IMG/VR virus record: IMGVR_UViG_3300008952_001422
Location: 1-64,000 of that record
Origin: a virus
DNA: 64,000 bases
Direction: 5' to 3' (one strand)
The notes under the pieces are model-generated. The model was not told the DNA's origin. It ran no database searches and saw only the letters and a program-made list of their open reading frames with translations. Of the stretch, positions 15,257 to 22,512 are shown one piece after another. The position numbers and the translations under genes were made by a program. How positions within the stretch are numbered: position 1 is the first letter of the stretch; every line of letters starts with the position of its first letter.

Positions 15257-15673
15257 ATGGAACAATTAGGTTTAGACGTAACAGATTTATTAATGCCGTG
15301 GATTAGTGTACTAGTCTCACTTCTTGTTGCTATCTGGATGAAAGACTATGCGACAAGTCTAGCAAAAGGTCTTAAATTTAAGATGAATCCAGCATTCAAC
15401 GAGGGCGATGAAGTATTACTTGATGGCGAACTTGCGATGATTGTTAAAATTGGTTCAAGAGAAACAGTATTTGGCGTATATTCTGACAGAGGATATACTT
15501 GGAGATACGTTCCTAATGAAAGAATTCCTTATCTAAAACTTGAAAAAGTTATCAAAAAAGATTTACACATAGATACCGAACAAGAAAAAGCAGAGAAACT
15601 TAAATCTGTAGTAGACAAACTGCAGGATGCCCAGATAAGTAAGAATAAAGACGCAATAGATAAACTCAAGTGA
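15257..15673 (+). CDS. Truncated MscS-like membrane protein
   Basis: 138 residues: one N-terminal hydrophobic helix (LLMPWISVLVSLLVAIWM), then a domain like the beta domain of small-conductance mechanosensitive channels (NPAFNEGDEVLLDGELAMIVKIG ... YTWRYVPNERIPYLKLEKVI), then a charged tail. In MscS the F-x-x-G-D-x-V and V-P-N-x segments follow the pore helix. Here the sensor helices are missing, so it could be a channel modulator or a small pore protein. It is under a late promoter with a translation-blocking hairpin for early transcripts. Confidence 0.75.
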   Translation: MEQLGLDVTDLLMPWISVLVSLLVAIWMKDYATSLAKGLKFKMNPAFNEGDEVLLDGELAMIVKIGSRETVFGVYSDRGYTWRYVPNERIPYLKLEKVIKKDLHIDTEQEKAEKLKSVVDKLQDAQISKNKDAIDKLK

Positions 15674-15765
15674 GATACAGAGGAAAAATAGACCTCTTCA
15701 AGGCATTGCTTATTCTAAGTCCTATATGGATATGGGTTCTAGTTGAAATCTTCATAATTTCTTAA
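15670..15765 (+). CDS. Small membrane peptide (31 aa)
   Basis: GTG start in a GTGA overlap with the stop of the MscS-like gene. The product begins VRYRGKIDLFKALL and has one hydrophobic stretch (ALLILSPIWIWVLVEIFIIS). Coupled translation and the compact fit support it; no homologue recognised. Confidence 0.45.
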   Translation: MRYRGKIDLFKALLILSPIWIWVLVEIFIIS

Positions 15766-15811
15766 AAATACTTACATTCTGAATATAATTTCCTTCTCCT
15801 GGAGAGATAAT

Positions 15812-16267
15812 ATGAATAATATTAAGGTAGTTGGTGGTACAATAAGTCAGCAAGAAAAAGCACAGTCTGTGGTGAAATACTGCATTAACAAATTAATGCC
15901 TAAGATGGAAACCTTAACAATAGAAGTTACACTTAAAAAATTAAAAGATGATGCAGATGGTTATTGTTTGCGTGTAACTCCTAGAGACTTTAAAATAGAA
16001 ATTAATTATACACAAGGTTTACGTAGAATGCTTGAAACCGTTGCACACGAAATGGTTCACGTAAAACAATATGCTCGTAACGAAACAAACGACTGGGCAT
16101 ATTATAATGGTAAAGAATTCTATAAGTGGAAAGACAAATATGTATCTGAGAATACTGACTATTGGGATTTACCTTGGGAAATTGAAGCAAATGGGATGGA
16201 AGTAGGATTGTTCGTACGTTGGGCAAAAGAGCGTGGTTTTGATAAACAAGCCTGGACACAAGTTTAA
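15812..16267 (+). CDS. SprT-like zinc metallopeptidase
   Basis: 151 residues. The zinc motif is H79-E80-M-V-H83 in ETVAHEMVHVKQYA, and a later DLPWEIEANGMEVG offers the downstream glutamate or other ligand expected of SprT-like proteases. The N-terminal part (VVKYCINKLMPKMETLTIEV) has the right helix-strand order. Members process DNA-protein cross-links or act as small proteases; the phage role is unknown. GGAGAGA precedes ATG 15812. Confidence 0.78.
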   Translation: MNNIKVVGGTISQQEKAQSVVKYCINKLMPKMETLTIEVTLKKLKDDADGYCLRVTPRDFKIEINYTQGLRRMLETVAHEMVHVKQYARNETNDWAYYNGKEFYKWKDKYVSENTDYWDLPWEIEANGMEVGLFVRWAKERGFDKQAWTQV

Positions 16268-16292
16268 TTCTTTAAAAAATCGACTTTTTCAC

Positions 16293-16321
16293 TTGACTTT
16301 TCACTCGTTTTTTGTTATCAT
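16293..16321 (+). promoter_or_regulatory. Sigma70-type promoter with TATCAT
   Basis: TTGACT (16293-16298), 17-base spacer, TATCAT (16316-16321). The next start codon is 11 bases after the -10 box. Confidence 0.7.
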
Positions 16322-16332
16322 TAGTAATACTG

Positions 16333-16515
16333 ATGAAAGAAGTAACAATAAAATTAAAAGTAGGTGATGAAATACTTGTTGGTCGCTTTAGGAATGTCAA
16401 TGCTAAGATAAAAGACATCTCTATTGATGATAATGGGCAACCCGTAATTCACACATCAAAAGGCAAAAAGAACGCATTAGGTTTTAGAGTTTCTAAAGGA
16501 GTAAAGACTAAATGA
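16333..16515 (+). CDS. Hypothetical protein (60 aa), near-leaderless
   Basis: Small basic beta-rich protein (VTIKLKVGDEILVGRFRN ... GKKNALGFRVSKGVKTK). The frame can be extended to 16312 but that lies inside the promoter, so ATG 16333 is the start; only about five leader bases are expected. Its stop overlaps the clamp-loader ATG (ATGA), so it leads the clamp-loader operon. Function unknown. Confidence 0.7.
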   Translation: MKEVTIKLKVGDEILVGRFRNVNAKIKDISIDDNGQPVIHTSKGKKNALGFRVSKGVKTK

Positions 16516-17438
16516 GAGAACTTTGGGTAGAGAAGTATCGACCAACAAATTTAAAAGATTACGTATTCCGTGATGACAAACAAAGAAATCAAGTATCAAA
16601 CTGGATAAAGAGTGGAGCAATTCCGCATTTGTTATTCAGTGGTGGTGCAGGAACAGGTAAAACAACATTAGCAAAAGTTCTATTGAACGAACTAGGAGTC
16701 GATGGTGGCGATATAATGCTTATCAATGCATCAAACGAAAACAATGTTGATACAATGAGAACAAAGATTAATGGATTTGCAAGTAGTTTTCCATTCTCTG
16801 GTGATTTCAAATATGTCTTACTTGACGAAGCAGATTATCTATCACAAAACGCACAAGCAATATTGCGTAATATGATGGAGACATTTGCAAACACTTGTCG
16901 TTTTATATTGACTTGTAATTATCCAAACAAAGTTATTCCAGCGATTCATTCTCGTTGTCAAGGTTATCACATTGAGAAACTAGACCAAACTGAATTTACA
17001 GTTCGAGTTGCAACGATTCTTTTAGCGGAAGAAACGAAGTTTGTTCCAGAAGATTTAGATATCTATGTCAAATCAACTTATCCAGATTTACGTAAATGTA
17101 TTAACATGATTCAACAAAACGTAGTTGATGGCGGACTACAAGAACCTGGTATGGGCGAAAGTGGTGAGAGTGATTGGATATTAGAATATGTTGCGTTGTT
17201 TCAATTAGGCAAAATAGCAGAAGCAAGAAAACTAATTGTTACCAAAGCAAGAGCAGAAGAATACGAAGGTGTATTTCGTAAACTATATGAAAACCTTGAT
17301 TGGTTTGGAGATGATGATATTACTAAAGGAAAGGCACTTTTATGTATAAGGGATGGACTAGTTAATCATGGTGTTGTGGTAGACCCAGAGATTAATCTAA
17401 GTGCAACGTTATTAGAATTACAATATATTAAACAGTAG
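16512..17438 (+). CDS. 44: Sliding-clamp loader small subunit (T4 gp44-like)
   Basis: AAA+ ATPase of the replication-factor-C/gp44 type that opens the sliding clamp onto primed DNA. LWVEKYRPTNLKDYVF is the RFC box II start, Walker A is GGAGTGKTT (44-52), Walker B VLLDEAD (102-108), sensor 1 LTCNYPNK (133-140) and the SRC motif AIHSRC (144-149). The C-terminal collar domain follows; 308 residues is near T4 gp44 (319). It starts in an ATGA overlap with the preceding small gene. This is the main replication marker of the window. Confidence 0.95.
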   Translation: MRELWVEKYRPTNLKDYVFRDDKQRNQVSNWIKSGAIPHLLFSGGAGTGKTTLAKVLLNELGVDGGDIMLINASNENNVDTMRTKINGFASSFPFSGDFKYVLLDEADYLSQNAQAILRNMMETFANTCRFILTCNYPNKVIPAIHSRCQGYHIEKLDQTEFTVRVATILLAEETKFVPEDLDIYVKSTYPDLRKCINMIQQNVVDGGLQEPGMGESGESDWILEYVALFQLGKIAEARKLIVTKARAEEYEGVFRKLYENLDWFGDDDITKGKALLCIRDGLVNHGVVVDPEINLSATLLELQYIKQ

Positions 17439-17459
17439 TCGGCGGAGAAAGGATGAGAT

Positions 17460-17543
17460 GTGTTAAGAATTTTAGTTTTAGCAGGTATGTTTCTGTCGAT
17501 ATACTGGCTTTTGAGTACTATGGGTACTTGGAGCGGATTATAG
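17460..17543 (+). CDS. Possible small membrane peptide (27 aa)
   Basis: GTG 17460 with GGAGAAAGGA seven bases upstream opens a 27-codon frame with an almost wholly hydrophobic product (LRILVLAGMFLSIYWLLSTMG). The ribosome-binding site is better than most, but the length makes this tentative. A late box follows directly. Confidence 0.35.
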   Translation: MLRILVLAGMFLSIYWLLSTMGTWSGL

Positions 17544-17547
17544 CATA

Positions 17548-17555
17548 GATAAATA
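17548..17555 (+). promoter_or_regulatory. Late promoter (GATAAATA)
   Basis: GATAAATACAAG, 37 bases before the gene at 17593. Confidence 0.7.
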
Positions 17556-17592
17556 CAAGAAATAACTTATTATACTATAAGAATAGAGTAAA

Positions 17593-17928
17593 ATGTCAAA
17601 CAAGAAAGCATATTTAGTTTTAGCACATACATTTGCTCCTGCGCCTGGCGCCGACACTTCTATGAAGAATTTTGGTGACGAAGGACAATGGCAGATGCAT
17701 GAGTCTGTATATTTTGTTACTAGAATTAGAAAAGGTTGGTGGCAAACTGCAACAACTATTGTAAACCTTACTGATAGTAAAGTAGTAAAAAACAAAGCAG
17801 AGACCACTGATTATAAACAAATTGTTCAACACGTTATGATTAAATATCCAGCACAATATAACCAATTTATTAAAGAGTGTAAAGCAGAAGGATTAATAGA
17901 TAAAGGCAATGATACACCAGATAAATGA
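17593..17928 (+). CDS. Hypothetical late protein (111 aa)
   Basis: Unrecognised soluble protein with a proline-glycine patch (FAPAPGADTSMKNFGDEGQW) and a WWQTATTIVNLTD strand. It follows a late promoter. Its stop overlaps the next start (ATGA), so it leads a short operon with the cupin-like, Smr and NAD synthetase genes. Confidence 0.7.
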   Translation: MSNKKAYLVLAHTFAPAPGADTSMKNFGDEGQWQMHESVYFVTRIRKGWWQTATTIVNLTDSKVVKNKAETTDYKQIVQHVMIKYPAQYNQFIKECKAEGLIDKGNDTPDK

Positions 17929-18365
17929 GTAAATTAGCAAGAAACTCAGCAAATAAAAAACACAATGTGCCAGATTTTAAAGTATTGGGCGTTGTCAAAT
18001 CAGAAATCTCAGATAAAATCAACGATTTAGTTATTGAGAAGAAAGCAAACGAGGTTATTAATATTATAGACTATATTAATTCGTTCGTTAAAGCAAAAAT
18101 AACTAACGTAAGTGTTGATACTTGGGACGAAGCATTTGAAACAGACTGGAAAAGAAGTAACGATTACTCTACTCCTACCTGTGCTATATTTTTAGTAACA
18201 AAAGGTTCAGCATCAGTTCATGTCGATAAAGACCAGTACGAAATGACAACAGGAAAACTTTATTCTGTGAATGAATGGTGTACTCATAAACTAGTAAACA
18301 AATCTTCTGCTCCATTAACTATGTTATTAGCACAGTTCAAATGGGATAAAGAGGTACACGAATAA
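17925..18365 (+). CDS. Cupin-like protein
   Basis: 146 residues. The C-terminal half reads as a cupin: TKGSASVHVDKDQYEMTTGKLYSVNEWCTHKLVNKSSAPLTMLLAQF, with an H-x-D pair in the first motif and a histidine in the second. The upper half is helical and basic. It resembles the cores of aspartyl-hydroxylase-like proteins, so a metal-dependent oxygenase or binding protein is possible. Starts in an ATGA overlap. Confidence 0.65.
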   Translation: MSKLARNSANKKHNVPDFKVLGVVKSEISDKINDLVIEKKANEVINIIDYINSFVKAKITNVSVDTWDEAFETDWKRSNDYSTPTCAIFLVTKGSASVHVDKDQYEMTTGKLYSVNEWCTHKLVNKSSAPLTMLLAQFKWDKEVHE

Positions 18366-18673
18366 TGGATTTACACGGATTAGACTTAGACACTGCATGG
18401 CAAGAATATAGAAGAGCCACAAGTGAATGCTATCAAAAGAAGATAAAGAATTTAAAAGTAATCACAGGTCAAGGCGAGATGGCAAAAGAATTCCTAGGTT
18501 GGGTACACGCAGACCCATATGCAATATCGGCTAGAAATCCAGAAAACAATAAAGGTTCTTGGACCGTAACAATCAAAAAACATAAGACAGAAAACAAACC
18601 AAAGAAATCAGCAAAACCAGATAAACTTGATTTAGAAATACTCTATACTAAATTTAAGAAAATAGGAGAATAA
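18365..18673 (+). CDS. Smr-domain protein
   Basis: Residues 1-60 follow the Smr (small MutS-related) fold: LDLHGL motif replaced by MDLHGLDLDTAW at the start, then LKVITGQGEMAKEFLGWV with the T-G-x-G motif. Smr domains are structure-specific nucleases or nucleic-acid-binding modules, recently linked to ribosome-stalling mRNA cleavage. The basic C-terminal tail (KKHKTENKPKKSAKPDK) supports nucleic-acid binding. Its start overlaps the preceding stop (TAATG), and its last codons contain the AGGAG that serves the NAD synthetase gene. Confidence 0.8.
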   Translation: MDLHGLDLDTAWQEYRRATSECYQKKIKNLKVITGQGEMAKEFLGWVHADPYAISARNPENNKGSWTVTIKKHKTENKPKKSAKPDKLDLEILYTKFKKIGE

Positions 18674-18675
18674 TC

Positions 18676-19410
18676 ATTCTCACTTCAGAAAAAATCGAAA
18701 AAATCTCTAATTGGATTAGTGAATATTTAAAAAACAGTAATCGAAAATCATTAATCATTGGAGTATCTGGCGGCATCGATTCCGCAGTCACAAGTACATT
18801 ATGTGCTATGACTGGTGCTCCTACAATCGTTGTCAGTATGCCTATTCGACAACATCACATTCAACATAACTTAAGTCTAACTCACTGCTGGTTTCTCAAA
18901 GGCAGACATCCTAACGTAACTCATATCAATAAAGACCTCACTAGTGTTTTTGAAGAATTTGAAAGTACATTCGAAGACGAGAAAGACGACCTTGCATTCG
19001 CAAATACTCGTGCTAGATTGCGAATGACTGCACTATATCAAATTGCACAATTCAATAAAGGACTAGTTGTAGGAACTGGCAACAAAGTAGAAGACTTTGG
19101 TGTTGGATTCTTTACAAAATATGGTGATGGTGGAGTTGATATTTCACCTCTTGCTGATTGTATGAAGTCCGAAGTATGGGATATAGGTCGTAAACTAGAG
19201 ATAAATCAAGCAATTATAGACGCAGAGCCAACAGATGGATTATGGGACGATGCTCGTGTTGATGCAGAACAATTGGGTATGACTTATGCAGAATTAGAAG
19301 ATGCAATGCTCGGTAAAGGTTCTAAACGACTTATTGATAGATTTATGACACTCAAGTATCTAAACAGTCATAAAATGATACCAATTCCTGTCTGTTATTT
19401 GAAAGACTAA
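18676..19410 (+). CDS. nadE: NH3-dependent NAD+ synthetase, probable AUU start
   Basis: Converts nicotinate adenine dinucleotide to NAD+ with ATP and ammonia. The PP-loop SGGIDS lies at residues 31-36, LVVGTGNKVEDFGVGFFTKYGDGGVDISPLADCMKSEVW carries the family's GTGN and GD-SPLxD motifs, and PTDGLWDDARVDAEQLG the C-terminal lid. No ATG, GTG or TTG exists in frame between the upstream stop and 18808, but 18808 is downstream of the PP-loop. ATT at 18676 lies seven bases after AGGAG (18664-18668) and gives a normal N-terminus (244 residues), so an AUU start is the best reading. Confidence 0.85.
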   Translation: MLTSEKIEKISNWISEYLKNSNRKSLIIGVSGGIDSAVTSTLCAMTGAPTIVVSMPIRQHHIQHNLSLTHCWFLKGRHPNVTHINKDLTSVFEEFESTFEDEKDDLAFANTRARLRMTALYQIAQFNKGLVVGTGNKVEDFGVGFFTKYGDGGVDISPLADCMKSEVWDIGRKLEINQAIIDAEPTDGLWDDARVDAEQLGMTYAELEDAMLGKGSKRLIDRFMTLKYLNSHKMIPIPVCYLKD

Positions 19411-19414
19411 ACAC

Positions 19415-19443
19415 TTGACTTTGGCGTTACTTTATGTTATCAT
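19415..19443 (+). promoter_or_regulatory. Sigma70-type promoter with TATCAT
   Basis: TTGACT (19415-19420), 17-base spacer, TATCAT (19438-19443). The next ATG (19453) is about three bases after the expected transcription start. Confidence 0.75.
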
Positions 19444-19452
19444 TATCTAAAT

Positions 19453-19782
19453 ATGAATTGTTTATTAATAGGTTTAGCATTATCTATGCATATGGGATTA
19501 CAAAATGACTATAATCACAATCATCCATATGTTATGTGCGAAAAAGAAGAGATTGTTGCTGGAGCATATTACAATAGTTTAGATAGATGGAGTGGCGTTT
19601 TAGCAAAAAAAGTTAATATATCTGATGATTTGTATGTAGATGTTGGACTTGCTACTGGATATTATAAAGATGTAGTTCCTTTAGTAAGAGTTAGATACAA
19701 GAATATGTTTGTCATGCCAGCATTAGAAGATGAAAGAACTGGAGTAGTAGCAGGGATTCAATTTGATTTTAAGTTAAAATGA
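19453..19782 (+). CDS. Secreted, beta-rich envelope protein
   Basis: 109 residues with a short signal-like start (MNCLLIGLALSMHMGLQ) and then amphipathic strands (IVAGAYYNSLDRWSGVLAKKV, YVDVGLATGYY, VPLVRVRYKNMFVMPAL) ending in GIQFDFKLK. The alternating pattern suggests a small outer-membrane or periplasmic barrel; similar small proteins with a GAYxNS motif occur in marine T4-like phages as I recall. Near-leaderless start. Followed closely by the FTR1-like permease gene. Confidence 0.65.
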   Translation: MNCLLIGLALSMHMGLQNDYNHNHPYVMCEKEEIVAGAYYNSLDRWSGVLAKKVNISDDLYVDVGLATGYYKDVVPLVRVRYKNMFVMPALEDERTGVVAGIQFDFKLK

Positions 19783-19792
19783 AGGAAATAAA

Positions 19793-20326
19793 ATGTTTAC
19801 AAGTTTTGTTATAACACTCATTGAGTGCCTGGAGATTGCGTTTATTACACTGTTAATTTCACAAACTAGTGTTAATAAACAATTAATATACAAATACGGT
19901 GGTCTTGGTCTAATTGGTGGATTATTATCTGCTTATTATTTACATGATATGTTAGAAAACTATGAATGGCTGATGTATGCTATTCTTAGTTCTTTGTTCT
20001 TTTATCTTTTTGTTAAAAACAAGGATATTCAAAAGCATATTAAAGAACACGTAGAGTCCATCACGGGTGCAAGTTCTATAGTATTATTTTCAACTGCATT
20101 CTTTATATATGGTCGAGAAAGTTTTGAGATTTTTAGTAATCTCTTTTTAAATCCTGATGCTAGTTGGTCAGCGGCATTCTGTGCCGTTATATTAGCAATA
20201 TGGCTTTATGTGTTTGCTAGAGATTCTAAGTATACGAGTTATATATTTAAATTTGGATATTGGGCATATCTTGGGTTTGCTTTGTGGTTTGGTTACGAAG
20301 CATTAGAACATTTACACATTCTTTAG
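19793..20326 (+). CDS. FTR1-like membrane permease
   Basis: 177 residues with about six hydrophobic helices. Two helices carry the spaced glutamates of the FTR1/EfeU iron permease family: ITLIECLEIAFI (E11, E14; the usual R-E-G-L-E has lost its arginine) and IYGRESFEIF (R108-E109-x-x-E112). FTR1 proteins move iron across the inner membrane. At 177 residues it is shorter than bacterial relatives (about 270). If functional it could raise cell iron for the phage's Fe-S and 2OG-Fe enzymes; the family call is from the motif and topology only. Confidence 0.6.
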   Translation: MFTSFVITLIECLEIAFITLLISQTSVNKQLIYKYGGLGLIGGLLSAYYLHDMLENYEWLMYAILSSLFFYLFVKNKDIQKHIKEHVESITGASSIVLFSTAFFIYGRESFEIFSNLFLNPDASWSAAFCAVILAIWLYVFARDSKYTSYIFKFGYWAYLGFALWFGYEALEHLHIL

Positions 20327-20333
20327 GAGTAAA

Positions 20334-20861
20334 ATGACACATACAATAGACGAAGTATCAGGAGATTTATATGTTACATGGGACATCTATAATAAAAAGA
20401 TAGAAGACTTAGCAACACAGATATACGAAGACGGTTATGAATTTAATCAAATAGTTTGCATTGCAAAAGGCGGACTAAGGGTAGGAGATGTTTTGGCTCG
20501 TATCTTCGATGTTCCATTTGCAGTAATGTCAGTTGAATCATATCATGGAGAAGGTGTTAAAGACAATCAAGGACAAATTGTATTTGGTAATTCATTAGCA
20601 AAAACATCACCTAATATAGGTTCAAAAGTTTTGCTAGTAGATGATTTAGCAGATACAGGCAGAACACTTAGAAAATGTGTAAAATGGCTAGAACATTATC
20701 ATGGATTTTTTATAGAAGAACTTAAAACTGCTACATTATGGACAAAAGGATTATCAACATTTACTCCAGACTATTATGTAGAGTTTCTACCAAATGACCC
20801 ATGGATACATCAACCATTTGAGAAATACGAAACAATGTTGGTTGAAGAATTAAGAGAGTAA
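20334..20861 (+). CDS. Purine phosphoribosyltransferase (xanthine/guanine type)
   Basis: Type I phosphoribosyltransferase. The PRPP-binding loop is VLLVDDLADTGRTL (about 103-116), IVCIAKGGLRVGDVLARIFD is the pyrophosphate-loop region, and the C-terminal DYYVEFLPNDPWIHQPFEKYE matches the hood of Gpt-like enzymes (WI-x-FPWE). It would convert guanine, xanthine or hypoxanthine plus PRPP to the nucleotide. AGGAGTAAA precedes ATG. It complements GMP reductase in purine salvage. Confidence 0.88.
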   Translation: MTHTIDEVSGDLYVTWDIYNKKIEDLATQIYEDGYEFNQIVCIAKGGLRVGDVLARIFDVPFAVMSVESYHGEGVKDNQGQIVFGNSLAKTSPNIGSKVLLVDDLADTGRTLRKCVKWLEHYHGFFIEELKTATLWTKGLSTFTPDYYVEFLPNDPWIHQPFEKYETMLVEELRE

Positions 20862-20863
20862 GA

Positions 20864-21106
20864 ATGACGTTGGAAGAAATATATAGAAAATATGAGAAAT
20901 TAACCTTAGAGATTTGTACAGGAGAAAAAACACATGATAATACATTGGAATGTGCAGGTGCAATGATGGGACAAGCAATGAAGTTGTATAAGTTAGTATT
21001 ATCACCAGAAGATTTTGATGCATTGATGCAGATAATTTCACAGGCATCAGGATTAGATGGTAAGGGATTTGATAAAGACGATTTTGATTCGGGGACATTA
21101 CACTAA
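20864..21106 (+). CDS. Hypothetical protein (80 aa)
   Basis: Small acidic helical protein, no motif recognised. Starts two bases after the phosphoribosyltransferase stop and its stop overlaps the next start. Confidence 0.65.
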   Translation: MTLEEIYRKYEKLTLEICTGEKTHDNTLECAGAMMGQAMKLYKLVLSPEDFDALMQIISQASGLDGKGFDKDDFDSGTLH

Positions 21107-21306
21107 TGAAAAAAGAATGGGATGGACTTAGAAAACAATATGCAGGTATTATTAAGAATTTACTTAATAATGTTGATATTTGCAATGAACGTTATATAAA
21201 AAGTGGTGACGAAGGTTATATGGTTCAACGTAAAGAGTATATCAAAGAGATTGAAAAAATAAAAACGATGATAAAAAAGAAAGAACGTGAATTAGGCTAT
21301 TATTAG
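21106..21306 (+). CDS. Hypothetical coiled-coil protein (66 aa)
   Basis: Short, highly charged helical protein (YIKEIEKIKTMIKKKERELGYY) that may form a coiled coil. Starts at the last base of the preceding stop (TAATG). Function unknown. Confidence 0.65.
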   Translation: MKKEWDGLRKQYAGIIKNLLNNVDICNERYIKSGDEGYMVQRKEYIKEIEKIKTMIKKKERELGYY

Positions 21307-21315
21307 GAGAATAAA

Positions 21316-22512
21316 ATGAAAGTATTATGTATATTATATGATGACCCAACAGGTGGAATGCCAACAAGTTATCCACTGTCGGATTTACCAGCAATAGAGA
21401 AATATCCGGACGGTATGACATTACCAAGTCCAAAGGGCAGAGATTTCAATCCAGGTGAATTACTAGGTTGTGTATCAGGTGAATTAGGATTAAGAAAATA
21501 TTTAGAAGAAGAAGGACATACATTAGTCGTTACATCTGATAAAGATGGTGAAGGTTGTACGGCTGATAGAGAATTAGTTGATGCTGATATTGTTATCTCT
21601 CAACCATTTTGGCCTTATTACTTAACAAGAGAAAAGATGGAGTCAGCACCTGACTTGAAGATGGCTATTACTGCCGGCATTGGCTCAGACCATGTAGACT
21701 TAGAAGCGGCTATGGACCATAACATTGATGTAACAGAAGTTACCTATTGTAATAGTAGAAGTGTAGCAGAACATATTGTTATGCAAATCCTTGTTTTAGT
21801 TAGAGATTTTACTACTCAACATAAGATTGTTAACGAAGGTGGATGGCATATTGCTGATGCAGTTTCAAGGTCTTATGATGTAGAAGGTATGCACATAGGA
21901 ACTATTGCGGCAGGTCGTATTGGTTTAGATATGTTAAGAAAGATGAAACCATTTGATGTACATTTACATTACTTTGATAAACATAGATTAAGCAATGAAG
22001 TAGAAACAGAATTAGGTTTAACATATCACGATTCAGTTGAATCTTTAGTTGCAGAATGTGATGTTATTAATATTAGTTGTCCACTTCATCCAGAAACAGA
22101 ACATATGTTCAATGATGAGTTGATTGCTAAATGTAAGCCAGGTGCTTACATAATTAATACAGCACGTGGTAAGATATGTGATAAAGATGCGATTGCTCGT
22201 GCATGTGAGTCAGGTCAATTAAGTGGTTATGCTGGAGACGTTTGGTTTCCACAACCAGCACCGAATGACCATGTATGGAGAACAATGCCTCATCATGGAA
22301 TGACACCACATACTTCAGGTACTTCTTTATCAGCACAAACAAGATATGCTGATGGAGTTAGAGAAATACTAGAATGTTTCTTTGCTGGAGATGAAATAAG
22401 AAATCAATATCTGATTGTTCAAAATGGAGAGTTAGCAGGAATGGGTGCCCATTCATATACTAAAGGAACTGCAACCGGTGGGTCAGAAAAAGCGGCGGAG
22501 TTTAAGAAATGA
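21316..22512 (+). CDS. fdh: NAD-dependent formate dehydrogenase
   Basis: Oxidises formate to CO2 with reduction of NAD+ to NADH. The protein follows the metal-free Pseudomonas sp. 101 enzyme closely from start (KVLCILYDDP) to end (GAHSYTKGTATGGSE), and the known functional residues appear at the same numbers: I122, N146, D221 (NAD specificity), R284, Q313 and H332. VGMHIGTIAAGRIG carries the Rossmann motif. It is full length (398 residues). TTAGGAG precedes ATG 21316. This is a strong auxiliary metabolic gene: it would supply NADH, and through the linked fpr and nadE genes fits a redox module. I know of few phage examples. Confidence 0.96.
   Translation: MKVLCILYDDPTGGMPTSYPLSDLPAIEKYPDGMTLPSPKGRDFNPGELLGCVSGELGLRKYLEEEGHTLVVTSDKDGEGCTADRELVDADIVISQPFWPYYLTREKMESAPDLKMAITAGIGSDHVDLEAAMDHNIDVTEVTYCNSRSVAEHIVMQILVLVRDFTTQHKIVNEGGWHIADAVSRSYDVEGMHIGTIAAGRIGLDMLRKMKPFDVHLHYFDKHRLSNEVETELGLTYHDSVESLVAECDVINISCPLHPETEHMFNDELIAKCKPGAYIINTARGKICDKDAIARACESGQLSGYAGDVWFPQPAPNDHVWRTMPHHGMTPHTSGTSLSAQTRYADGVREILECFFAGDEIRNQYLIVQNGELAGMGAHSYTKGTATGGSEKAAEFKK

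Noticed and set aside
18647-18676. Programmed -1 frameshift joining Smr and NAD synthetase
   Set aside because: The frames are related by -1, but I find no X-XXY-YYZ heptamer in the Smr reading frame and no following pseudoknot; the AGGAG plus ATT arrangement is simpler.
18808-19410. NAD synthetase starting at the first in-frame ATG 18808
   Set aside because: This start would remove the PP-loop SGGIDS (residues 31-36 of the longer form), which is essential for the enzyme; the upstream codons continue the family pattern without a break.
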